The notes beneath the pieces were generated by a model. It saw only the letters and a program-made list of their open reading frames with translations. It ran no database searches and was not told where the DNA came from. 64,000 nt of DNA from Bradyrhizobium sp. 200. Lineage in GTDB: Bacteria; Pseudomonadota; Alphaproteobacteria; Rhizobiales; Xanthobacteraceae. The position numbers were made by a program, and so were the translations under genes. How positions within the stretch are numbered: the first letter of the stretch is position 1; each line of letters opens with the position of its first letter. Where the stretch lies: the NCBI RefSeq assembly GCF_023100945.1, contig NZ_CP064689.1, forward strand, positions 6,740,001 through 6,804,000, read 5' to 3'. Shown here piece after piece: positions 19,602-28,072 of the stretch.

Positions 19602-20876
19602 CTAATCCGCCTGCAACGAGCGGATCGCCAGATCCCAATTCTGGCCGTCGAAATCATCTATTCTTATGCTTTCGATCGTCGCTCCATCTAGGCATCGAAC
19701 ATTTACGCTGAATCCTGAAGGATTCGATCGCGGCCGATAGAATGGCTTGATGCCGCAAACCCGACAAAACGTATGCCGAGCGATGTTCTTATTGAACTTG
19801 TATGTAGTGAGGAGTTCTTCGCCGCATTCAATCCTGAGCTTGTCGTCGGCAACGAGCATGTGCAAAAATCCAGACATTTCGCAGATTGAGCAATTGCACT
19901 TCACTGCAGAAATCTCTGCTGGCGCTCGTACGTAGAACTTGACAGACCCACAGTGACAGCGGCCACTGTGTTCAACCTCCGGCCGACCATCTCCGTCAAG
20001 CGAATCAATTCCGACTAGATTGCGGCACCACTCTAAGCTGAGATCATACGCCCGGTCGAATTCATCCAAGAAACGGCTATTGCAGTCGGCAGGGACCAGT
20101 TCGCTAATGAGCCTGCTTGTCATCTCTCCGTGATATTTCTCCGCAGGATCCTCGCCGCCAACATGGACCTGGAAATACTCAAGATCGTTAGATCGAGCAT
20201 CAAAGGTTATGACTAAAGTGGTCCAAAGTGCCTGGATCATTTCCGCAGCATGTAGCTCAAAGGCAACCATGTAGGCGCAGCGCATTATGGGGTCTCTCGA
20301 CGACAAGCCATGATATAGCGCACGCAAGTAACGGCTCGTTCTGGCGCTGTAGTTAGGCTGTATTTCTCGGCCAAGTAGGCGCCACGCATCTCGTTTAAAG
20401 AGCTTTGAGTGGAAGTTTTCTGTGTTCAGAGTACTGGGTAGCGCAGCGTTGCCGCCTTGTAGAACCCGACTATGACCTCCCGTTTCATCCCAGCAGATAA
20501 AATTTGCGACCACACTGGTCAGCTCAACGTCCCTCGGGAGGTCTCGATTGCGATGTATTGCGTCGAATATGAGATCCCTTTGCGATCCCGCCTGCAGGTA
20601 CGGGAACGCTTGTGACATCGCCAAGTATTCTGGCAGCAGACTGGCAACCCGATCTTTGGACATCTCCGCAGCGAACGGATGGGGACCAAGCAGAGCCCGG
20701 GCTCGGCTAGCCAAGTGCTCGCCAACTGGTATCTCTGAAGGTTGTTGCAGCTTAGAAGGAGAAGCTTGGGATAACGTCATTCGAACCCGGGCATGCAGAG
20801 AGAGAGATAGAGAATTCAATGGCTTGGCAACGAAGCAATACGCAAGCTTAGCGAAAACACCTAAGCCCGGGGACAA
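19602..20876 (-). CDS. Haem-oxygenase-like (HDO-type) domain fused to a GFA zinc domain
   Basis: A 424-residue two-domain protein. The N-terminal part (about 60-290) has the helical pattern of haem-oxygenase-like metal oxidases, with candidate metal ligands in WDETGGH (E131, H135), AFELHAAE (E207, H209), FQVHVGGEDPAEKYHGE (H238, H249) and FLDEFDRAYD (D271, D274). The C-terminal part (about 300-420) is a GFA/CENP-V-type zinc domain with CxC (GRCHCGSV), CxCxxC (CNCSIC) and CxxC (CRVCG). I do not know this fusion as a characterised enzyme. The listed start is TTG; an ATG at 20780 would give 392 residues. A perfect NolA-type promoter lies 90 bases upstream, and the Fe(II) oxygenase gene follows. 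Confidence 0.7.
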   Translation of the reverse strand: MSPGLGVFAKLAYCFVAKPLNSLSLSLHARVRMTLSQASPSKLQQPSEIPVGEHLASRARALLGPHPFAAEMSKDRVASLLPEYLAMSQAFPYLQAGSQRDLIFDAIHRNRDLPRDVELTSVVANFICWDETGGHSRVLQGGNAALPSTLNTENFHSKLFKRDAWRLLGREIQPNYSARTSRYLRALYHGLSSRDPIMRCAYMVAFELHAAEMIQALWTTLVITFDARSNDLEYFQVHVGGEDPAEKYHGEMTSRLISELVPADCNSRFLDEFDRAYDLSLEWCRNLVGIDSLDGDGRPEVEHSGRCHCGSVKFYVRAPAEISAVKCNCSICEMSGFLHMLVADDKLRIECGEELLTTYKFNKNIARHTFCRVCGIKPFYRPRSNPSGFSVNVRCLDGATIESIRIDDFDGQNWDLAIRSLQAD

Positions 20877-20965
20877 GTTTCAGCGCGCCCTTTCCTTGCC
20901 GCTCGAGCCTGATTTGCCATGAGCGATAGACGCTTGCGTCGCATAGCGTTGATCTTCGCTTTTCC

Positions 20966-20996
20966 ACGCTACAACCTCACGCTACGTGAGATTCAA
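20966..20996 (-). promoter_or_regulatory. NolA/MerR-type promoter with perfect operator dyad, copy 4
   Basis: Read on the minus strand, the -35 is TTGAAT, the 19-bp spacer is CTCACGTAGCGTGAGGTTG and the -10 is TAGCGT. CTCACG-TAG-CGTGAG is a perfect inverted repeat, the best operator of all copies in the window. It points at the haem-oxygenase-like/GFA and oxygenase operon. Confidence 0.65.
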
Positions 20997-21320
20997 GCAC
21001 TTAATTACATATCCATACCGATGATGTGCAGCTGATGGTGAAAGCAGTGATCATCACCGAGCGCCGTCGCCGCACTTCTCTTCCAAATTATTGCAAAGCT
21101 GACGTGGAGCACCATCAGTAGTGACCGCTCAACATTCTTGTTCGCATGCATTTCGCGATACGTCGTGATGGAATGATATTAGAAAGCCCACCAATTGCTT
21201 TGGTAACGTCTCAAAGATCCGCTTGTCCCTTCTTTCTGCCACGTTTGCCTCCAAAGAAGTGTTCGAGACTTGCTGATCGCGCGCTTCGCGATCGGGGTTA
21301 GCGCTTGTGAAGGGAATTCC

Positions 21321-21563
21321 ATGGTAAAGCCGGTTGTGATTGTGGTGGGTGCGGATAAGGGCGGGGTCGGCAAGACGACCGTGTCGCGGACGCTCCTGGA
21401 TTACTTCAGCGCCAACAACGTGCCGACCCGGGCATTCGACACCGAATCACCGCGCGGCACTCTGAAGCGCTTCCATCCCGAAATCGTCGACATGACGACG
21501 ACCTCCGACCAAATGAAGATCTTTGATACGCTGAGCTCAGGGGTATCCGTCACAGCAACGTAA
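21321..21563 (+). pseudogene. Truncated ParA/CobQ-type ATPase
   Basis: An 80-residue frame with a good ribosome binding site (AAGGGA) encodes only the N-terminal Rossmann part of a P-loop ATPase. It starts MVKPVVIVVGADKGGVGKTT, a deviant Walker A with the signature lysine. Homologues are usually around 240 residues with the D-x-x ATPase motifs further on; here the frame ends in unrelated residues. It is probably a 3'-truncated plasmid- or island-type ATPase gene. Confidence 0.6.
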
Positions 21564-21816
21564 TCTGCACTTACAGCACGCCGCCGAGCAACGCGACCAT
21601 GAATCACGAATGAGAGCAGACTCGCGCTCTTAACAATGCCTTTAAGCAAGTGCGCGTCCTCGATCACTTTTCGCAATGGCGCACCCGGATTGCCAATGGG
21701 CTCCCGGAGCTTTCGTTTGCGTGAATTTCACAATGACACGTGGCGCGTTGAACAGTGACTTGAACCCTAGTGCGATTTGATCCATCCATCTGATATCTGC
21801 CAAACAGCAAGGAAAT

Positions 21817-21849
21817 GCCCGACGCACCCGGGGAACGGATGCGTCGGGC
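21817..21849. repeat. Hairpin with 10-bp arms, copy 1
   Basis: Arms GCCCGACGCA and TGCGTCGGGC flank a 13-base loop. Nearly the same arms occur at 22587-22623. On the minus strand it is followed by ATTTCCTT, so a weak terminator role is possible. Confidence 0.5.
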
Positions 21850-22581
21850 CCCAACCCGGGCTGGTTGGGACATGGGGGGATCCATGCCCAAGACTAACCA
21901 TGCAAGTGATATGCCGCTTTAAAGCTATCCATGTGCGTTCAGCCGGCGAGCCGCTGAGCGATATTGCAGCATTGAGAATTGCGCGTCCATTTCCACACGG
22001 CCAACGACAGACTGTCGGGAATCGAACAAACGTATCATCGAACGAGGAGCCAGATCCGTCTGCTTTCAACCCATCGCATCTCATGCGACTCGATGCCGGA
22101 GATCGCCAGTCATTTGGGCGTTCTCAAGAGCGCCGCATCGATTCCGCGGCGCGTTAGGCGGCTACGATCAACTCGACGGATTGGATCGCGACAGGCGCTC
22201 GTCGTAACGCACGCAGACGTAAAACGCTTTCTGCTGGCAAAGCCTTGTGTACAAAGATCGGCGCACACGATGTACTCCGCCACGCATTGCTCTTTCACTT
22301 ATCAGGAATTCCGCCGACAGCAGGCGTTGGGGTCCCTACTGCAATCTGGATCGGAAACTTTCCCGTGTTGCTGATAGTGTTCGAACCCCAATACACAATT
22401 GTTACGCCGGGAGGTCTAACTCCGTCTGTAAAACGCTGATTGTTGCGTGCGCGACAAGTGTTCCAAATCCCACAATGCAAGTAGAAATCGCGCCGCTGCG
22501 CCGATCATCCAACAATCGGCTAAATACGACTAAGACCAGGTGATGCGCCTGAGCGTCCCTCCTCCTATGCTGAAAGCCATG

Positions 22582-22623
22582 AAAAAGCCCGACGCACGCT
22601 GCCGGGTACGAGGTGCGTCGGGC
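22582..22623 (-). terminator. Rho-independent terminator-like hairpin, copy 2
   Basis: On the minus strand, arms GCCCGACGCAC and GTGCGTCGGGC (11 perfect pairs, 15-base loop) are followed by TTTTTC. The same stem is found 760 bases away. No well-supported gene ends just before it; the nearest minus-strand gene is the small protein at 23053-23253. Confidence 0.55.
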
Positions 22624-23052
22624 CAGTGGGTATCGGCGCGGTACCAGACCGTGTCGCCCACAGACCACGTGTTGCAAACCACGTGCCGCCCATCAAGCTA
22701 CCGAGATGACTAGCCCGACCAGCCTTTCAACGGGGCGGGGCGTTCCTATTTGCAGGCGCGCGTGCGTACGGGTACTCTGCCCCGGCCATATGCGCTATCC
22801 ATCTCCCTTCCACGCTCGGGGTGCCACGGTATCCTACACGGCAGTCTCTAGACTTTTCTCCCCTACCGCTCTGGGCGTTTCAAGCGATGGATTGACTTCG
22901 GTTACCTCAGAGTAACCAGGGCTCGGACGTCGAGGACAAGCTGCTTGCATGGCCGGGCGCGACATGCGGCAGACTGGCTGATAACACTCACCGGAAACCT
23001 TTAGCCGCTCTGAGCGTGAGCCACCTGGGACTTGTCGAGAAGCAGCGAAGCA
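22624..23052. other. Non-coding stretch
   Basis: I see no supported gene here. The stretch between the two hairpins (21850-22581) is similar, except for a 61-residue minus-strand frame at 22295-22480 (containing PGVTIVYWGSNTISNTG) that could be a remnant of an unrecognised gene. Confidence 0.35.
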
Positions 23053-23253
23053 TTAAGAATGATTGGACTCTGCATCCCGGTCCTCTCTTAACGTCTGCCA
23101 TTCTTCCGCTCGCCGGGCTAGCCGCTCATATTCCTTGGCGATTTTAACGAGCCTGTCTCTGGATCTGAAACAGAGCGACTCCGCTTTGGTCCGCGTTGCT
23201 TCCGCCCGCTGACGCCAATGTTTCGCACCGTACAATGGGTTTTTCGATTTCAT
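23053..23253 (-). CDS. Small conserved Bradyrhizobium protein, copy 2
   Basis: A 66-residue paralogue of the gene at 1659-1865. It starts MKSKNPLYGAKHWRQRAEAT and continues RDRLVKIAKEYERLARRAEEW. Two to three internal residues are missing relative to copy 1. About 65 bases upstream of its start lies a long (AG)n repeat, which could affect its expression. It marks the left end of the second copy of the collinear duplication. Function unknown. Confidence 0.55.
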   Translation of the reverse strand: MKSKNPLYGAKHWRQRAEATRTKAESLCFRSRDRLVKIAKEYERLARRAEEWQTLREDRDAESNHS

Positions 23254-23315
23254 GTAGATGATCATGCAATCGCTGGGCCAAGCAAGCGCGATCGCCTTCC
23301 GAACAGCAAGGCATC

Positions 23316-23390
<75 letters not shown>

Positions 23391-23669
23391 TGTCTACGTC
23401 TTGGGAATACCAAACGAAGCAGCGAACGCTAGCGGCAATGCCCTCGCTGCAAACAGATAATCCCTAACCGTCTTCCGACGGAAGTTGCCGTGATGTGTTG
23501 CAGCGTCACTCCTTTCGACCGACCGGCCTCACGGATCAATGTGCTTGTCGGCCCCTCCGCAAATGAGGTGAACTGCGAGTCGTATGTCAGTTTAGACCTG
23601 ACATTTGAGCCACATGCTTCTCGAGATGTACGAGTCTGGACATATTCACACGTCGTTTCTCGATGGGGC

Positions 23670-23700
23670 TTGAATCGTACGTAGCGTCAGATTGTACGGT
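23670..23700 (+). promoter_or_regulatory. NolA/MerR-type promoter repeat, copy 5 (class B)
   Basis: The -35 is TTGAAT, the spacer is 19 bp (CGTACGTAGCGTCAGATTG) and the -10 is TACGGT, followed by a tail similar to the other class-B copies. It occupies the same relative place as copy 1 at 2436 in the collinear duplication. Confidence 0.6.
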
Positions 23701-23869
23701 CTCAAAGCAAGTGGCGACGGCCTCCGGTTGTCACGAAAATCGTCCTGACAGGTACTAAACATTGCGAATGTCTCAAACGCCCAGTGCGAAACAGACCCCA
23801 CCCACGAGTCTCTTGCCAGATGGATTGCTGCCTCAGCGTCCCACTCATCTGGCGTGCGGTAGCGCCGAT

Positions 23870-24150
23870 CATGTCGCACTTCAGGTGCTCGGCGACGTGT
23901 TCGGAAACACGGGCTACTGCGACTTATTGCGAAAGCTTGCTTCCGGGAACCAGAGGCAGATCATCTCGTGGCCAGCACCCGATGCCGGGCGTCGTCGTTA
24001 CGATCAGGGTTTCACTTAGTAATCGGCTTCAGCAAGCACGGCGCTGATGATAATTGAGGGTATGAAGTTGGAGACGGTCATACGTTCTCAACAGGACGGT
24101 GTCGCCGACCGAATTCACTTCAAGGACGGCGAGAGCTTCAGAACGTTGCG
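23870..24150 (+). pseudogene. Remnants of the biotin carboxylase and carrier genes (second copy)
   Basis: At 23882 the bases match the biotin carboxylase gene around 4203 (CAGGTGCTCGGCGAC). At 23970-24040 they match the carrier half-motif PMPGVVVT, and at 24047-24150 the biotinyl domain (MKLETVIRSQQDGV then DRIHFKDGESF). Everything between has been deleted and the frames are broken. It is the decayed second copy of 3564-5541. Confidence 0.7.
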
Positions 24151-24474
24151 TTCCTTCTTAACGTTTTGTTCGTCGCTAAGATCTTTTACTTCAAGAGGTA
24201 CGCATGAAAAACTTTGTCATCAGATCCCGATAGCCATGGTTGCTGCGGGAGGGCTAGCCAGCGGAGGTCCGCCGCACGCCCGTTCCACTTTTCTCATTCC
24301 CTCGCCCAGACTGTTCTCAGTTGTCCAAGCGAGACAGCCGAGGGTTCCTCAATGCCGGCCTGCATTTGCAGGTTGTGTCATTATGCCAAAACCGCCTTTA
24401 GGTTGCGCGAAAGTGCATTTTGAAAATGCCGGTCGTCGCCGCCTGCCAAAGACGCTTAAGCGAGTAATCCACTG

Positions 24475-25122
24475 ATGTCATCCTCTTCAAACAAGATCGC
24501 GCTCTTTATCGATGGCGCCAATCTTTACGCGACCGCCAAGACGCTCGGCTTCGATATTGATTACAAACGCCTGCTCCAGGAATTCCAGAGCCGCGGCACG
24601 CTGCTGCGCGCCTTCTACTACACGGCGGTGGTTGAGGATCAGGAACATTCGTCGATCCGTCCCTTGATCGACTGGCTCGATTACAACGGCTACACCGTGG
24701 TCACGAAAGCGACCAAGGAGTTCATCGACGCCTCCGGCCGCCGCAAGCTCAAGGGCAACATGGACGTCGAGCTCGCGGTTGATGCTATGGAGCTCGCGGA
24801 GCACATCGACCAAATGGTGCTGTTCTCCGGCGACGGCGACTTCCGCTTCCTCGTGGAGGCGGTGCAGCGCCGCGGTGTGCGAGTCACGGTGATCTCGACC
24901 ATCTCGACCCAGCCACCGATGATCGCCGACGAACTGCGCCGGCAGGCCGACGCCTTCATCGATCTTGTGGAGCTGCAGTCGAAACTGGGCCGAGATCCGT
25001 CCGACCGTCCGGCGCCGCGCGAGTCGGCTCACCATACGCCGCCATTCCTGCAGCGCGCCACGGTGGCGCCTGGAGGCGGCGATGACGACTTCGACAATCG
25101 AGACTTGCTGAGGCCACAGTGA
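24475..25122 (+). CDS. NYN-domain (LabA/DUF88-type) protein
   Basis: A 215-residue protein with a PIN-like NYN ribonuclease domain. Acidic metal-binding residues are visible in ALFIDGANLY (about residues 9-18), KGNMDVELAVDAM (about 98-110) and LFSGDGDFRFLVEAV (about 118-132). The C-terminal 50 residues are polar and probably disordered. Family members are proposed to be RNases or to link to RNA surveillance. The gene has clean, GC-rich codons unlike the decayed sequence on either side, which suggests a recently arrived or still selected gene sitting inside the degenerate duplicate. Confidence 0.8.
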   Translation: MSSSSNKIALFIDGANLYATAKTLGFDIDYKRLLQEFQSRGTLLRAFYYTAVVEDQEHSSIRPLIDWLDYNGYTVVTKATKEFIDASGRRKLKGNMDVELAVDAMELAEHIDQMVLFSGDGDFRFLVEAVQRRGVRVTVISTISTQPPMIADELRRQADAFIDLVELQSKLGRDPSDRPAPRESAHHTPPFLQRATVAPGGGDDDFDNRDLLRPQ

Positions 25123-25151
25123 AATAAGGTTCAGCAAGAGCACTCAAGGGC

Positions 25152-25182
25152 TTGAATACCACCTAGCGTCAGGTTGTAGGCT
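25152..25182 (+). promoter_or_regulatory. NolA/MerR-type promoter repeat, copy 6 (class A)
   Basis: The -35 is TTGAAT, the spacer is 19 bp (ACCACCTAGCGTCAGGTTG) and the -10 is TAGGCT, identical in -35 and -10 to the intact nolA promoter. A fragmentary nolA start (ATGACCTATCG) follows at 25195. Confidence 0.6.
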
Positions 25183-25194
25183 GCGAATCCGACA

Positions 25195-25380
25195 ATGACC
25201 TATCGTAGCCTACACAACACAACCCTCGATAGGGGTCGGCTGTGGCGGCAGGCTTCCCTGCGCACGAATGGCAACTCGCCGCTATGATCGCAGTCTAGGT
25301 GCCGTGCACACGAATGCTAATGTGCAATTGATAGCTGTTCGAGTCGAACTTTCGGTAATGAAGAGGGAAGGACGCAAGCT
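25195..25380 (+). pseudogene. nolA: Decayed nolA-like start and following remnant
   Basis: The ATG context and the first codons recall nolA but decay at once. At about 25314-25360 the bases match the sequence that follows the nolA fragment at 9.88 kb (NANVQL...VRVELSVMK versus NANLQL...VRIDLPLMK). No functional product is expected. Confidence 0.4.
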
Positions 25381-25568
25381 TATGTAGGACCGAAGGGGTT
25401 CCGCATGCCGGTCCGCGGAGCAAGACCGAAGCGGGGAAAAGAGGAGATCCCAGTCTCGGCCGATGACTCGGCCTGTCCTGCTGCGGGATCGCCGTGGTCT
25501 ACCGTCACCGTGGGGGAATCTAAATTATCGTCTTTAGTAGGTGGCTGCGGTCATGATTGGGGGCTTTC

Positions 25569-25877
25569 ATGAAGCAACTGCGATTTGAGCTGATGGATAC
25601 GGAAGAGCTGTGGGCTTTGCATCTTCGGGTGTTGCAGGCTCTGGATGAAAAACTGAGCGCCGAGAAGGCCGTGCTCGAGCAGCGTCTGAAGCAGCTCAGG
25701 GAAAGGTCGGCCGCACCGGCGCCGGGCGCCTCCGAAGTCAGGAAATATCCCGCGGTTTTACCGAAGTATCGTAATCCGTCAGATCCTTCGGAGACGTGGT
25801 CGGGCAGGGGCAAGACCCCGCGCTGGATAATGGCGGCGCTGGCATCCGGCGGCAAGCTGGGAGATTACAAGATTTGA
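25569..25877 (+). CDS. H-NS-family nucleoid protein
   Basis: A 102-residue protein. The N-terminal half is a coiled-coil oligomerisation region (ELWALHLRVLQALDEKL, AVLEQRLKQL). The C-terminal DNA-binding domain contains KYRNPSDPSETWSGRGKTPRW, with the conserved TWSGRGKxPRW core that inserts into AT-rich minor grooves. Such proteins silence horizontally acquired DNA. ATG 25569 is preferred over the upstream TTG. It sits in the gap where trpD is missing from the second copy of the duplication, so it may have arrived with the event that removed trpD. Confidence 0.85.
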   Translation: MKQLRFELMDTEELWALHLRVLQALDEKLSAEKAVLEQRLKQLRERSAAPAPGASEVRKYPAVLPKYRNPSDPSETWSGRGKTPRWIMAALASGGKLGDYKI

Positions 25878-25969
25878 ATCCCCGAGAGTTTCCATCGGCG
25901 ACGTTTCCCTGTCAGGGCATAATTTCGGAGCCTGGAGGGGCGCTAATGATAGGTCTACCGGGTCGCAGA

Positions 25970-26330
25970 GGACATTGAGGCCGTCGCCATGGCGCATAGC
26001 ATGGACGTGCTGGTCGAGATCCATAACCGCGCGGAACGCGATCGCGCCCTCACCCTCGCTCGCCCAGAATTGGCATGAACAACCGCAACCTGCGCACCTT
26101 CGAGACGAAACTTGCGACCAGTGAGACGCTGGCACCTCATTACCATAGACTGCCTGATCGTCGGCGAAATCAGTATCTTCGCACCGGCCGATCTCATGCG
26201 TCTTTCGCGATTCGCCATTCCACCTTCCTGGTTGGCCAGAGTCTGACGAGGCAGGCCAATGTGACAGGCGGAACGCGTGTGCTGCTCTCGCCCGGAGCGA
26301 GCCTTGAGACAGGGGCGCTCTTCCAGCCGA
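25970..26330 (+). pseudogene. trpC: trpC C-terminal half, decayed copy
   Basis: Translation gives AVAMAHSMDVLVEI, then [20 protein letters not shown] and FLVGQSLTRQANVTGGTR in shifting frames, which match residues about 155-270 of the intact TrpC at 11172-11990. The N-terminal half is absent and several indels break the frame. It is collinear with copy 1. Confidence 0.8.
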
Positions 26331-26795
26331 GCTGTGTTCGCTCGCGAAGGTTGCTCACCGCGGGCGGCATTGAGGCGCCGCGTCGTTCGAGGACGACCAC
26401 ATCAGTATTCAGAAAGCCCATCAGCACAAACGCCGCGCTCTCTCGCATTCTGACGAGGCGAGCTGCGGGCGAGAGACATGGTCAGCATCGGTGGACGAAA
26501 TGCACAGCTTCAACAGAAAACCGTGCATCCAACTAAGACGGCAAAGGTAAGTCATGAAAATGCTTCACAAACCGAGACGGAGCTTTGTCCGATGGAGGCG
26601 GCGCAGGCCCAGCGGCAACTTGCATGTCAGGCTAGAGGCCAACGGAAACAATTTTGTCGAGCGGATCGAGGCCAGAGCGCCGCGCGACAATGGACCGCCG
26701 CTTGGACCGCAGACGCCGGCGCTACGTGTCCGGCCGAGATCGTCGATGTATCCGCCCGGATCGCTTGCACGCTTTCGCGCCAAAGGAGACACACA

Positions 26796-26987
26796 ATGAT
26801 GTCCTGGCGAATGACCATGGTACTCGGATCGATCGGAAACATCGAACGTATCCTTGGCAAATTTCGGGAACTGATCGATACAGACGATTCGATCTCACCC
26901 GAGCTGCGGGGTGCGCTGCACACTACACTGGATGAGCATCTTCTGTCCGAGAGAGAGCGCCTTCTCAAGATTGTCGGCGAGCAATAG
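26796..26987 (+). CDS. Small repeated hypothetical protein, copy 2
   Basis: A 63-residue paralogue of the ORF at 12477-12716 (MMSWRMTMVLGSIGNIERIL, then FRELIDTDDSISPELRG and LHTTLDEHLLSERERLL). The ribosome binding site is kept (AAAGGAG before ATG). The frame is intact although almost everything around it in this copy of the duplication has decayed, so selection may have kept it. Function unknown. Confidence 0.5.
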   Translation: MMSWRMTMVLGSIGNIERILGKFRELIDTDDSISPELRGALHTTLDEHLLSERERLLKIVGEQ

Positions 26988-27064
26988 GGCGAGGCTCATC
27001 GCGAGCCAAGCAATCTCCGCATGGCGCAAGCGTCCGAAACCAACTACCAGTCCGCAAGTGGGCT

Positions 27065-27540
27065 ATGAGCCACCAATTGCCTCCCGATATGAACGAAACT
27101 AAGTCCATCGGCCAGATCGAGTTTCGCCAGGCGATAGGAAATCTGGCGAGCTGCGCCGCCATTGTTGGAGCCGGAACGGCGTTGGGACGCCGCGGGTTAA
27201 CGGTAACTTCTCTTACCTCGATCTTCATGGAGCTGCCTTGCTTGCTGGTCGGCATTAATGACTGCTCTGAGACTCTCACGATGCGATACTCGCCAGCGGC
27301 CGCTTTGGCGTCAGTCTTCTCGGCGGCGATCAGCGGGAGCTCGCACTGAGTTTCGCTTGCTGGGATGGTGCCGGAATGTCCGCCGCTTCGATACAGCGCC
27401 GTGAGATCTAGGCGTCCTCGACGTACCAATTCTGCAAAGGCAGTGTGCGTGCTCGAATGCGTCTTGCATCGCCCGCCATAGAATCTTTATCGGCGGCATC
27501 GAGTGACGCGATCAGCTTAAGGCAATCCACTCATCAACTT
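27065..27540 (+). pseudogene. Flavin reductase, decayed copy
   Basis: It starts like the intact gene at 13017 (IGQIEFRQAIGNLASCAAIV, GLTVTSLTSIFMELPCLLVGI), but the frame breaks after about 70 codons. The remaining sequence matches the reductase C-terminal half only across further indels. Collinear with copy 1. Confidence 0.8.
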
Positions 27541-27639
27541 CCGGTGCGAGCTTCGAACGTTACCGCACGGCTCAGTGACGCTTCTCGCATGCGGTCATTA
27601 GAAGCGAACTGGGGCTATCTCATCTTCCCGAGCCACAAA

Positions 27640-27708
27640 TATGGAGTAGCATACTCGCCCGGAAAGCGGCGTGCACTTGGCGGAGCCCTCGATTTACAGG
27701 TCGCTTAA
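27640..27708 (+). pseudogene. Remnant of the small gene at 13628
   Basis: Bases here match the start of the 13628 gene (coding ILEYSPE-like then GVHLAEPSI-like residues in shifted frames), just before the IS3 insertion site. Confidence 0.45.
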
Positions 27709-28072
27709 TACCCATAAGCGAACAGCATGATTGCGGCGAGAAGATTCGCCTGAGAGAGACCCGACACCGCGTCAGCTGAACCCCTGACCTTGCCCCCAAG
27801 TTTTATCCAGTCCTGAGTTCGCCCCGGCTGTTGGATTTGTCCGGTTGGGCGGTGGTAGCGACGGGAGCTGGCGCGGAGCCCTCGGCATAGCGCAGCGCCA
27901 GGTCCCGGCGCGGATGGCAGGTGGAGGCGAACTCGGACGGCGTTCTCCATCCGAGTTGCGAGTGTGGTCGGGCCTTGTTGTAATCGGCCCGCCAGCATCC
28001 GAGCGCGACGCGGGCCTGGGCCAGCGACGTGAACAGCGTCTCGTTCAACAATTCATCGCGCAGCCGGCCATT

